From: Raphanus sativus
Taxonomy: Eukaryota > Streptophyta > Magnoliopsida > Brassicales > Brassicaceae
NCBI RefSeq assembly: GCF_000801105.2
Contig: NC_079515.1
Location: 62,001-126,000, forward strand
Direction of reading: 5' to 3'
DNA: 64,000 nucleotides
Shown here: positions 33,901-42,500 of the stretch, in pieces
Numbering within the stretch: the stretch's first letter is position 1
Layout of the letters: every line of letters starts with the position of its first letter
Translations under genes and position numbers: made by a program
The notes under the pieces: model-generated
Database searches by the model: none
What the model was told of the DNA's origin: nothing
The model's input: the letters and a program-made list of their open reading frames with translations, nothing else

Positions 33901-34990
33901 CTAGGCTACACCTCTATCTGGCTTCGATCAGATGCTCAAGCGCTCATCACGGCGATTCGGGCGAACCGGAGACCGACAGAACTCTACGGCGTCTTGTCGG
34001 ACATCGCTTCGCTCTCCTCCTCTTTCTCTCTTTGCGTTTTTTCTTTTTGTCCTAGATCATCTAATGGGCTTGCGGACTCAATAGCCAAAGCCCATCTTGC
34101 TTCTGTAAACTCTACATCAGCCCATTAGGACCGATTCTTTAATGGTTATGATTAATGTTGCTCAAAAAAAAAAATGATAATAATAAAAAAAAACAGAACA
34201 GACCAATGTTTTCAAACAACAACAGTAGCTAGTTAACTAATTGAGTCTATGATATTCAAGCGCTCAATGCGTAGTCCAACATTATATTCTCTTGTTGGGT
34301 TCCGCTCATGTCCAATAATCAGATTATCTGTCAAAAACTTGTGTCAAAGCGAAAATCCTATCCAACACATCACAGTTAAAACTTAAAAGTATATGATCTG
34401 ATTGGCATTTCGATCTGATCACTCCGCGTCAGATAACTAGAGAGCATGGCATATAATAGTGAGAGTTGAACATACTTTTGGAAGCGGCCTAGACCACGGC
34501 TTCCCAAAACAAGAAGATCTGGTCGGACCCGGCTAACTTCTTGGCATATAACGTCCTTTGGATCACCTTTCTTGATCCATGCCTCGCAACTAACCTACAC
34601 ACAAGAAGAAGCATTTAGTTTATTAAAGCATCACAGAAGTGCACAAGTTATTATGAAATTGAGGATTATGTAAGAGAGAGAGTTATTTACCCCAATCTCA
34701 TGACATTTTGTAACGAAAAACTCGAGAAGGTGAAGACCTTTAGACTTGTTAGACTCTCTCATGTCTCTGAAATCATCAGGAGACGCATATATGCTGTCTA
34801 CCTCATCAAAACCGTCTTCGTCCACAACATGTACATGTAGCAAGAGAATCTTGAAATCGCTAGTGTTGGATCGGACCATTTTCTCCAGAGTCCATTCGAA
34901 AGCTCTTTTGCTGCTTATCGAAGGGTGAGGCTTCCCTTTGATCGTCGATTCGTTCACAGCCACCATCACTCGTGTCGGCTCCCTCTCCAT
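27915..34990 (-). CDS. Universal stress protein A-like (At3g01520-like), intron 2 holds a LINE
   Basis: Small soluble nucleotide-binding USP-fold protein; the Arabidopsis relative is a 175-residue USP. Three exons on minus, 34691-34990, 34476-34594 and 27915-28023 (300, 119 and 109 nt), give 175 residues. It starts MEREPTRVMVAVNESTIKG and includes FKILLLHVHVVDEDGFDEVD. The ATP-binding motif G-2X-G-9X-G-S/T is GSRGLGRFQKVFVGT; exon 2 ends inside it at the lysine codon, and exon 3 completes it. The C-terminus is RNADETPSDPADD. Splice sites are GT/AG. Intron 2 spans 28024-34475 (6452 bases) because a full-length LINE sits in it in the opposite orientation; without it the intron would be about 340 bases. 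Confidence 0.9.
28436..30106 (+). CDS. LINE ORF1, gag-like nucleic-acid-binding protein
   Basis: 556 residues. The N-terminal half is the DUF4283-type domain seen in plant LINE ORF1: LIGRILNPREQKLELLLSAL, then CSWMVVLQRWEPVISPKFPS and IPFWIRIHGLPLHYW. It is followed by a CCHC zinc knuckle, HCSECQSILHEGIHC, with spacing C-X2-C-X4-H-X4-C. The C-terminal half is basic, Ser/Pro/Arg-rich and of low complexity, with RGRPAKKPAAS, an AT-hook-like RGRP. It is expected to bind LINE RNA and chaperone reverse transcription. The start at 28436 is the first ATG after a leader without long frames. Confidence 0.9.
   Translation: MAHNSSSEARYPPKDSQRRRIKAPELDTSRLINDNALTLIGRILNPREQKLELLLSALPRSWTLKGKVYGSDLGLDCFQFRFEREDDLKEVLANRPYQFCSWMVVLQRWEPVISPKFPSQIPFWIRIHGLPLHYWHEKVLYNIGFDLGKLDDYSITKTSIKMRISLDAFKALEKEVSFDFPSGEELILQLEYENLGKHCSECQSILHEGIHCSLRKSIPAGVATESQSLRARSGGRGDTARDRPPEFSHRVDRHGRPYGDRLPPVNRGAPLRNKLSSNSITPDPTVVPTRTSNARRPSKSPPRSRSRRHNEGRFSPNRDRPTQQWREKAKETHSLAQQRPSSPPRGTTGWTIPPLERNLALSDFPQLPQLPPVPTREEILDELREATLMYTNCADPKEKEARMQRVFQSELERLTEKTATSIIESATAQRNAVLLGSSSRGDGLRAENLALPSIPLHVLPPAGAKVTKKRGRPAKKPAASPRVFAGLSSNRILLSQTQGSPAGSRSHGPSPRQQRSSGTSSNTIPPRASVPGSPPPQSDLPVNLQSDFQAGENLLP
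30112..34128 (+). CDS. LINE ORF2: endonuclease, reverse transcriptase, zinc finger, RNase H
   Basis: About 1338 residues. An APE-type endonuclease occupies about residues 1-225 (SWNCCGLGNPRT, LQETK, GDFNEI, SDHRPIL). The reverse transcriptase lies at about 440-720 with KAPGPDGFSASFFQ, RPIALCNVYYKAISK, RGVRQGDPLSPYIF and the catalytic FADD (LLFADDTMFF, about residue 676). A zf-RVT domain follows (FLWKILHGALPTGENL, VCPQCGQRETTLHLFFQC) near 1050-1105. An RNase H domain begins CNTDGAWRSDSLAAGIGW near 1206 and contains LRSDAQAL and GLADSIAKAH. There is no ATG at the beginning: the frame is entered at GTATTGAGCTGG just after the ORF1 stop (30104-30106), and the first internal ATG comes about 45 codons later, inside the endonuclease. 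Confidence 0.9.
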   Translation: MSWNCCGLGNPRTVRRLVALNKKLSPDFIFLQETKNSDETVLKKISSMNFDSHFLVPPESPGSGGLALLWKSDIQVEVLSSNSNFVDTFISYKNTSFFSSFVYGAPEIPNRQAVWDQITDISITRDSPWFLTGDFNEIVDNTEKSGGKERSENSFSNFRTFLSACDLFDIRHSGNFLSWRGTRHTHTVHCRLDRALANSSWSERYPTSRCYYLPFEESDHRPILTTFTPMKNKRSQSFRYDRRLRDNEEVRLLVEQAWESTDGAPVANRIACCRRAISKWSKDHYVNSQKEIVKLQKELDKAMSDTCANDNLISSINQKLMLAYKAEEEFWKQRSRQLWLALGDLNTGYFHASTKSRRIRNRLSAIENTNGVTVFEEEQIAEVISLYFRDIFTSTNPRVDEVVNRALKPCISPEVNAKLIPIPSDLEIKEAMFAIHPDKAPGPDGFSASFFQSNWASVGPAICCEIRAFFSSGALPNSINNTHIRLIPKIAKPLKVADYRPIALCNVYYKAISKSLALRLKPVLQTIISEFQSAFVPERAISDNVLITHEVLHYLKTSEAEVHCSMAVKTDISKAYDRLEWPFISQVLQSFGFDEKFVDWILQCVSTVSYSFLLENEVVGEVTPQRGVRQGDPLSPYIFILCAEVLSGLCTKAQADGLLTGVRVSNNSPRINHLLFADDTMFFTGTDQQCCTTLLKILHEYEMASGQKINADKSSISFSSKTPQADRDRVKAHLGINREGGVGKYLGLPELFGKKKRDLFASIVDRMKQTAQGWSSRFLTTAGKLTMLQSVLSAIPSFAMSCFMLPVGLCNQIQSVLVRFMWDNNKGDRKICWVVWDKIIKPKSQGGLGLRDVQLFNQALLGKIAWRLLTKPNCLLARILHGKYCSSKSFLTVTPSSTSSHGWKGILWGRDLLIKHLGRAIGNGDSTRVFKDSWINPKVNLRPFGPTTLLEQDLLVADLLSRETKEWNIARVNSLLPELSHLILQIRPSSVGAEDAYVWPLQESGEYSTKSGYYSMLLQPENHHETSPVAPPIEWNKLVWSPPLSPKLKLFLWKILHGALPTGENLQKREMLSNTVCPQCGQRETTLHLFFQCAFAQEVWLQTPWESTFDSSQVSSVVDEHAISMKRRLLPPTGVTINIFPWILWFIWLSRNQLTFENRKSSAADTTCKAIQAAQEWEKAQPIVTPRPIHLPPTPSLQDLPEHTIICNTDGAWRSDSLAAGIGWILKDATGEIDRGGRSFLFVSSAQMAEALAIRDALIHASTLGYTSIWLRSDAQALITAIRANRRPTELYGVLSDIASLSSSFSLCVFSFCPRSSNGLADSIAKAHLASVNSTSAH

Positions 34991-35491
34991 CTTTCACCAC
35001 TTTCTTCTTCTTCTTCTTCTTTCTCGAATTCTCTGATATACTTGAACAAGTCCTGTTTTAAGACAATGATCTGGTCAGAAGATGGACAACTAGGCTCTGC
35101 GTCGTGCGCCGTGTGTATAGAAGCGTATTTTGCCCAATAATCTTATACACTTGCTATAGTGCGCTGCTTTTTCTGTTACGTGGGAGACCGACTACAACTT
35201 TTGTGTATTTATCTTTTCAAAGCTACCCTTTCATTCACAACAAGCCCAACAATTATGACCCAAACGAATGGCCCATGTTTAGATCTCTAATAATATTATT
35301 ACTATCAACTTTTTAAAAAATAAAAATAAAAACTCAAGTGTTTCAAGTAACATAGTGATTGTATATATTATTTACTATCAGTGTGATCTTGGAGTTTTAT
35401 TTATTTATTTGCTACACTAAAGAATTTCACAAGACATAAGTACTCACTACTCTTTTGGAAGTTAATAAAGATTTTTTTTTCTAAAAAAAAA
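34991..35491. other. USP upstream region and membrane-protein 3' region
   Basis: About 500 bases. The part next to the USP start holds CTT repeats (35000-35022 on plus, GAA on minus), typical of plant leaders. No coding similarity is seen; short frames here are AT-driven. Confidence 0.4.
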
Positions 35492-36040
35492 TTACTGATG
35501 AATACCAGTGAAAGAGACTCTACCGAAACCAAGATGTCCAATCTGATACAATTCCAACCAAACTCTCTCAGCTTCAGCTCTAGCACTGATCCTCGCCTCA
35601 TCCTCTCCCCAAAACGACGCTGTTTTCTCCTCCTCCTCCTCCTTCGTTAGACTTCCATCTCTCTCCACCACAAACCGGTGGTCATCCAACTCTCCATATC
35701 CTCCCCCGCAACATCCACTACTCACGCCTTTCACCGGTTCCGACCTCTGGTTGTGATGAAAACGATCCTCACGCTCCATCTTTTTCTTCCTTTTCTTTCT
35801 CCTGCCTATACATTTCCGGCCAATCATCCACGGAACCTTGACGAAAGCAAGTGTGAGGAGGTTCACGACGGCGCAGGGACAACAGCAAAGCGCCACACAG
35901 TCTGCTATCACCGCCGCAGCCCACGACGACCGGCGCCTTTCCCCGGAGCATTTGTTTCCTGGCGCTGCTTCTTCATCCGCTCCATGACTCCGGCCTTTAC
36001 GTGAAACCGATCGATGTGGTTTTTGGTTTTCCTCTTCCAT
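35492..36040 (-). CDS. Small plant-specific membrane-associated protein (At3g01516-like)
   Basis: Single exon of 182 residues. After a basic, polar N-terminus (MEEENQKPHRSVSRKGRSHG) comes one hydrophobic, cysteine-rich segment, SWAAAVIADCVALCCCPCAV, continuing VNLLTLAFVKVPWMIGRK, then a strongly basic stretch GRRKKRKKKMER. The C-terminal part is acidic to neutral: VERDGSLTKEEEEEKTASFW and AERVWLELYQIGHLGFGRVS. The CCCPC core next to a lysine cluster suggests membrane association, possibly palmitoylation (inference). The family is known only as uncharacterised plant proteins. Position after the USP gene agrees with Arabidopsis. Confidence 0.75.
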   Translation of the reverse strand: MEEENQKPHRSVSRKGRSHGADEEAAPGNKCSGERRRSSWAAAVIADCVALCCCPCAVVNLLTLAFVKVPWMIGRKCIGRRKKRKKKMEREDRFHHNQRSEPVKGVSSGCCGGGYGELDDHRFVVERDGSLTKEEEEEKTASFWGEDEARISARAEAERVWLELYQIGHLGFGRVSFTGIHQ

Positions 36041-36489
36041 TGATTAAATGTTATATTCCTGCAAGCAAAACAAAAACGCTTAAAATAGCTAGCTGGTATA
36101 AACTATATATTACCAAACGTTACATACGTGATACACATATACGGATTTTGTTCCATATATGAGTGTGCAGATGTAAATAGGTTGATACTTAAAAGAGAAA
36201 ATAGTAAAAAGTTGTAGTAAAAAAAAAAACTTGTAGTCAAAGATACTCCCCTGCACTTTACCTTATTATTGACTAGACTGTTTCAGGTGGATTGTTAACT
36301 ATTGCCTTTACTTTGCGATTCCCAAAATATAATATTTGTTTTGGCTAATAAAAATTTATTGGTCGGTAACATTTCTATCTTACGAGTAATCATGAGTGTT
36401 TTTTTCCTTTTTTTCGAAAAGAAGAGTGTTGACAGAAAAAAAAGAAAAAGAAGAGTAATCGTGAGTGTCAGAGTGTTCAGATACTAGAT

Positions 36490-36536
36490 ACGTGATACAT
36501 CTACTTTTTTTTTTGTCACAGACGTGATACATCTAC
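36490..36536 (-). mobile_element. Poly(A) micro-insertion with 15-bp target duplication
   Basis: ACGTGATACATCTAC occurs at 36490-36504 and again at 36522-36536. The 17 bases between are T10 followed by GTCACAG; on minus this is CTGTGAC plus A10, so the tail lies on the minus strand. Confidence 0.75.
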
Positions 36537-36790
36537 ATATCACATATGCATTATATATTACACCAAACCAATCTTAATGAAGCAAGTATTGAGTCCTTAA
36601 AAAGTCCATTCGCTTGAAATAAATAATTTAAAAAGATGGTCTAAACAGTTTGACCAAAAAAATGGCCATTTAATTTATTTGTATATACATATATATTTGT
36701 ATTTTGTTAGTCAGTTTTCGAATATAGATTTATTTTTACTGGTTATTCAATTTTGGTTTGGTTATTTAAACCATCTCAAGTTTTACTAAT

Positions 36791-36841
36791 AAAGTAGTTT
36801 TTTACGTGGCTTAAAAAAAAAAAAAAAGTAGTTTTTTACGT
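36791..36841 (+). mobile_element. Poly(A) micro-insertion with 14-17-bp target duplication
   Basis: AAAGTAGTTTTTTACGT occurs at 36791-36807 and 36825-36841 (the three leading A may belong to the tail). The insert is GGCTT followed by a run of A. Confidence 0.7.
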
Positions 36842-37273
36842 TAAAGAAAATTGAATTGATATAGTGGAGATCCAATCTCACATGGATTGCCGGGTCTATG
36901 CAGGTCCAGTTATGCGGTCCGTTACAAAACTACAAATATAACACAGTATAATATTATTACTTGACATGCAATTGTTGTTTTTAATAGAATTGTATTATAT
37001 TTGTTTGTTTTAGCTAGTTATCGCGATTAGCGTTTAAAAATATATATTCCTTCTTACTATTATTAGGTGTAAAATTATTTTAATTGTATATTTTATAAAT
37101 GAAAATTCATATAAAAAGGAAAATTTCAAATGTACTTTTATAAAACTGCTAACTATATCCAAGTTCTGACTAAAAAGAAAAGAAACTACTTCCTTGTTCG
37201 TCTTGTGACAACATTTATAGCAACTTTTCCATTTTAAAATATCTTGATAAACGACTTCAACCAAATAACAATA

Positions 37274-37529
37274 CTCCTTCCATTTCACAAAATTGTATAT
37301 TATAAAAAAAAATTGTTTCAAAAAGAATTATTTTTTACATTTTCAATGCATATTTTATTAACTAATTGCAAACTTCAACAAAACTAATTGCACTGATTGA
37401 ATTTTCGTTGGCTTAAAATTATGGAAGAAAATATTCACAAAAAAATATACAAACTTAATGTATTTTATTAAAATATGTGAAAAGTCTAGAATGTGTAATA
37501 TTATAGCATATGTTTAAGAAAAAAAGGAG
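37274..37529. mobile_element. Possible degraded Stowaway-like MITE
   Basis: Begins CTCCTTCCATTTCACAAAAT after TA and ends AAGAAAAAAAGGAG. The ends are only partly complementary and the right TA is not clean, so this is tentative. Length, about 256 bp, fits the class. Confidence 0.35.
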
Positions 37530-38446
37530 TTAACGAAACAACATTCACTATCTTTTTTTAAAAGTGGAGAAGCAATAAGGTCAGTAGTGTGAACAAGAAT
37601 AGAGAGTGATCAAATGATTACACACCTTTGGTTCTTTTCGAGTAGTTAGCCTACTCAAGAGCCACTGATCCTTAATAAAACCCTTCCCTGAATGAAGACA
37701 TCAATAATAACAAAAACTAAGTTTTGTTGTTTTGTTCATGGTCTGGGAGAGAAAGAGAAGAAGGGGAAGAAGAAAAAGAAAGATGTGATCTGATCTATAA
37801 ATACACATATATCTTCGATTAGAACTTCTCTTTTTCTATGTTTATTTCTTAAAAAAATCTCTCTCTCACCTGATCTCTTTTGTTTTATTCATCTGTGTAA
37901 GGATCTGGAATATTATAATTTAAATTCATTTAGCCGATAATATATGTATATATAATATTTTCTAAAATCATTAAATGTTTACATAATCATAATCCAACAA
38001 ATAATAAAATATAATGTATATTATCATTGGTAAAGTAAAATTAATTATTAATGAATTTTACATCGAAAATTGAAAACGTCATAGTCTAAAACAAAGAAAT
38101 TTATCTGAAACGATTTATATTAAAGAACGGAAGGAGTATTAAATATAAGAGATTCAAAGATGCTATATTTATACATATATATTTGAACTAGTGTCAGCAA
38201 TACTCAATTGGTTTCAAGTCTCAGCAGTCACATTTTTCTAGGAAAAGGTTTTAGTCTCAGTCAAATTTGCTTATGGAAAAGGGGCAACCCGATAATATTC
38301 AGTCTAGCAAAGGGTTTTAGCAAAGAGTTAGGTCCATTGTAGAAAGTAAGCTTGTGTTGTTTATTTTAGCTTTGAGGCGACGAGAATCTAGAGATAACAT
38401 CACGAGCGAGACTGAATTTAGGGTGTAGTTGGTGATGTAACCGGTT

Positions 38447-38498
38447 AGGTTGTGAGTTTAGTTCACAAGTTGACAAAAAAAAGGTTGTGGGTTTAGTT
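38447..38498 (+). mobile_element. Poly(A) micro-insertion with 17-bp target duplication
   Basis: AGGTTGTGAGTTTAGTT (38447-38463) recurs as AGGTTGTGGGTTTAGTT (38482-38498), one mismatch. The insert is CACAAGTTGAC followed by A7. Confidence 0.65.
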
Positions 38499-39585
38499 GA
38501 TACGGATTTAGAGGAACTTTGTGTTGTCCCAAAGACAGAAAGAATCAAATTATGGGAACTCGGCCCCTCACGTGCATTCCTATGCAACCCGTGTCTTTTA
38601 TTTGTTTATATTTCTTGATTAAAGCGAACTACATTCTAAAATTGAGAACAGCTAATACAGTTTACAGGATCTATTCATGATGGATTGATAGATCACAATT
38701 TCGTATAGAATCTGGTCTCCCACTTAAAAACATGGTACAAAATCTTCTAGTCAAATACCTTAATCTGATGCATTGTTTTCGATCCCTATTTTAATTATAA
38801 GTATCTCGGGGGAAAAAAATGAAGTCCCTGAGAACTTCGATGTTTCAAGTATAATAGTATTAATTTTCATGTACCATATGTCAACGAAATTAACTGAAGT
38901 ATATTTTATTTCTTAACATTTAACATGATCTCACTGTCAACAAACTATCTTTTTTTCTTTCGGAAAACTATCTTTTTCTCTCGGAAAAACATTTAATATG
39001 GGTTAAGTACTGTTTCAATTGCGTAAAACTTTAGGCTGACTAAATTAACAGTTGAACTTTTTATATATTTGTTCTTGGTTTTCAAGATAATAAGCAGCGT
39101 CGTTGACGCCTTTTTCTCTTTGTTTGCTGTCTCTATAAGCACAATACTTAACCCATGCACGTGCTATGCTGTGAAGAATCACGTGCGTCGGGTTCTAAAC
39201 CCGTCAGGGCAGAAACTGAGATGCTCTTTTAATTCTTTATGTAAGATAATTTTTCACCGGCCAACTGTCAGTCTTCAGTGACACTCACACACCCAACGGT
39301 CTCATTTTCCTCTACTCTCAACGCTATTGCGACACGTTAGGTACAGGAAACTCAAAAATAATCAAAGCAAACGTCTGTTGAATACTAGTATATCACAACT
39401 TTAATGAAATCAACTCGCTATAAGGAAATTAAGGTTATTGAGTGGTTGACATGAGATCTATTTGTTGTGAACAAACATGAATTAACTTTAAAAAAATAAA
39501 GCAAAAAATATTGAAGTAAATATCTGTTTAGGGTTTAAAGTAAAGAACAAAACATATTAAGGTAAATACTAATTCGTTTACTATA

Positions 39586-42500
39586 TTTTCGATAAATGCT
39601 CTATATACTAAAGTTTATATTCTTCATTTTTGTTTAAAAATTTCAAACCACATTCGACATTGGAATTAATGTATTCTAAAATATTTTTTTTTGGTATATA
39701 AGAAGCATTCTAATTTTTTAATATTTAGTTTGGTAAAATTTCATCTACTGTCTAGAATAGTGAAATTACCATTATAAAATTTTTATTATCTAGAGAAACG
39801 GAGACAACAAAGGTTCTAAACCTCTTTGACCATAATCTTATGTCAGTGCTCTAAGAAAATATACACTAAAACCAGATATTCATATTTTTGATTTTTTTTC
39901 AAAATCCGTGGGTTACCCCTTTTAAAATAATGAGTTTTCGGTAAATCTTCTATATACTGAAGTTTATAATCTTCACATTTGTTTAAAAAATTACAAACCA
40001 CATTCTAAATTTGAATTAATGTACTCTAAAGTATCTTTCATGGTATATAGGAATCATTCTAATTTTTTAATATTTTGTTAACTAAAATTTCATATACTGT
40101 TTAGATTAGTGGAATTACCATTATCTAGAGAAACGAAGACAACAAATGTTCTAAACCTCTTTGACCATCATCTTATGTCAGTGCTCGATGAAACTATACA
40201 CTAAAACTAGATTTTCATATTCGAAATTTGAATTAATGTATTCTAAACTATCTTTCATGGTATATAGGAATCATTCTAATTTTTTAATTTTAGTTTACTT
40301 AAATTTCATATATTACCTAGAATAGTGGATTTACCATAATAAAATATTTATTATCTAGAGAAACGGAGACAACAAAGGTTCCAAACCTCTTTAACCATCA
40401 TCTTATGTTAGTGCTCGATGAAACTATATACTAAAACCAGATTTTCATATTTTGAATTTTTTTCAAAATCCGTACCCCTTTTAAAATAATGAGTTTTCGG
40501 TAAATCCTCTATATACTGAAGTTTATACTCTTCACTTTGTTTTAAAATTTCAAACCACATTCTACATTTGAATTAGTATATTATAAAATATATTTCATGA
40601 TATATAGAAATCATTCTAATTTTTTAATATTTAGTTTACTAAAATTTCATTTACTAACTAGATTTGTGGAAAATAGCATCATAAAATCTTCATTATCTAG
40701 AGAAACAAAGACAACAGAGGCTCTAAACTATTTGACCATCATATTATGTTAGTACTCGATGAAACTATACACTAAAACCAGATTTTTGAATTTTTGAAAT
40801 TTTTCCAAAATCCGTGGGTACCCCTTATCTAGAGAAAACGAGACAACAGAGGCTCTAAACTCTTTTGACCATCATCTTATGTTAGTGCTCGATGAAACTA
40901 TACACTAAAACCAGATTTTCATATTTTTGAATTTATTTCAAAATCCGTGGGTTAAACCCTTTTAAAATAATGAGTTTTTGGTAAATCCTATATATACTGA
41001 AGTTTATACTCTTCAATTTAGTTTGAAAATTTCAAACCGTATTCTACATTTGAATTAATGTATTCTATACTATCTTTGATGGTATATAGGAATTATTCTA
41101 ATTTTTTAATATTTAGTTTAGTAAAATTTTATATACAGCCTAAATTAGTGGAATTAGCATTATAAAATCTTCATTATCTAGAGAAACGGAGATTACAAAG
41201 GTTCTAAACTCTTTGACCATCATCTTATATCAGTGCTCGATGAAACTATACAATAGAAACAGATTTTCATATTTTTGATTTTTTTTTTCAAAATCCGTGG
41301 GTTAATCCCTTTTAAAATAATACGTTTTCGGTAAAAGCTGAAGTTTATACTCTTCACTTTGTTTTAAAAATTTCAAACCACATTCGACATTTGAATTAAT
41401 GTATTCTAAACTATCTTTCATGGTATATAGGAATCATTCTAATTTTTTAATACTAATTTTACTAAAATTTCATATACTGTCTAGATTAGTGGAATTAACA
41501 TTATAAAATCTTTATTATCTAGAGAAACGGAGACAATAGAGACCCTAAACTCTTTTGTTAGTGATTGATGAAACTATACACTAAAACCAGATTTTCGTAT
41601 TTTTAATTTTTTTTTCAAAATTCGTGGGTTAACCCCTTTTAAAATAATGAATTTTCGGTAAATCCTCTATATACTGAAGTTTATACTCTTCACTTTAGTT
41701 TAAAATTTTCAACCACATTCGACATTTGAATTAATGTATTCTAAACTATCTTTCATGGTATATAGGAATTATTCTAATTTTTTAATATTTATTTTACTAA
41801 AATTTCATATACTGCCTAGATTAGTGGAATTAGCATTATAAAATCTTCATTATCTAGAGAAACTCAGACAACAGATGCTCTAAACTCTTTGACCATCAAC
41901 TTATGTTAGTGCTCGATGAATCTATACTCTAAAACCATTTTCATATTTTTGAAAATTTTCAAACAAAATCCGTGGGTTAACCCTTTTCAAACAAATTTAC
42001 TCTAAAACCTTTTTAAAAATTTAAAACCACATTCTACATTTGAATTAATGTATTCTAAACTATCTTTCATGATATATATGAATCTTTCAAATTTTTGATA
42101 TTTATTTTACTAAAATTTAATATACTGCATAGATTAGTGGAATTTGCATTATAAAATCTTCATTATCTAGAGAAATTGAGACAACAGAGGCTCTAAACTC
42201 TTTGACCATCATCTTATGTTAGTGATCGATGAATTATACACTAAAACCAGATTTTTCGTATTTTTGAAAAAATTTTCAAAATCCGTGGGTTAACCCCTTT
42301 TAAAATAATGAGTTTTCGGTAAATCCTCTATATACTGAAGTTTATACTCTTCACTTTGGTTTAAAATTTCAAACCGCATTCTACATTTGAATTAATATTT
42401 ATAAACTATCTTTCATGGTATATAGGAATCATTCTAATTTCTTAATATTTATTTTACTAAAATTTCATATACTGCCTAGATTAGTGGAATTAGCATTATA

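Larger units (their letters stand above)
28076..34173 (+). mobile_element. Full-length LINE (plant L1-type), about 6.1 kb, 12-bp target duplication
   Basis: Non-LTR retrotransposon with a 360-base leader, two long open frames, a short 3' UTR and an A11 tail (34164-34174). The target duplication ATGATAATAATA stands at 28064-28075 and 34174-34185, with the last tail A ambiguous. The element's 3' terminus before the tail is ATTAATGTTGCTC. Both frames lack internal stops. GC content is visibly higher than in the flanking intron. The insertion is antisense to the host USP gene. A related 3' end with the same GCTC-An terminus is at 63736. Confidence 0.95.
36041..39585. other. 3.5-kb gene-free AT-rich region
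   Basis: No protein-like frame on either strand. It holds three poly(A) micro-insertions (listed separately) and a Stowaway-like element at about 37274-37529. Another Stowaway-like right end, GAACGGAAGGAG followed by TA, stands at 38136. Around 37740-37915 a purine-rich stretch, TATAAATACA (37796) and a CT-rich leader-like run look like a plant promoter and 5' UTR without a following gene. Short frames at 38366-38587 and 39069-39281 resemble nothing known. Confidence 0.45.

Noticed and set aside
38930..38995. Further poly(A) micro-insertion near AAACTATCTTTTT repeats
   Set aside because: The two copies are nearly adjacent and lack a tail, so a simple tandem duplication explains them.
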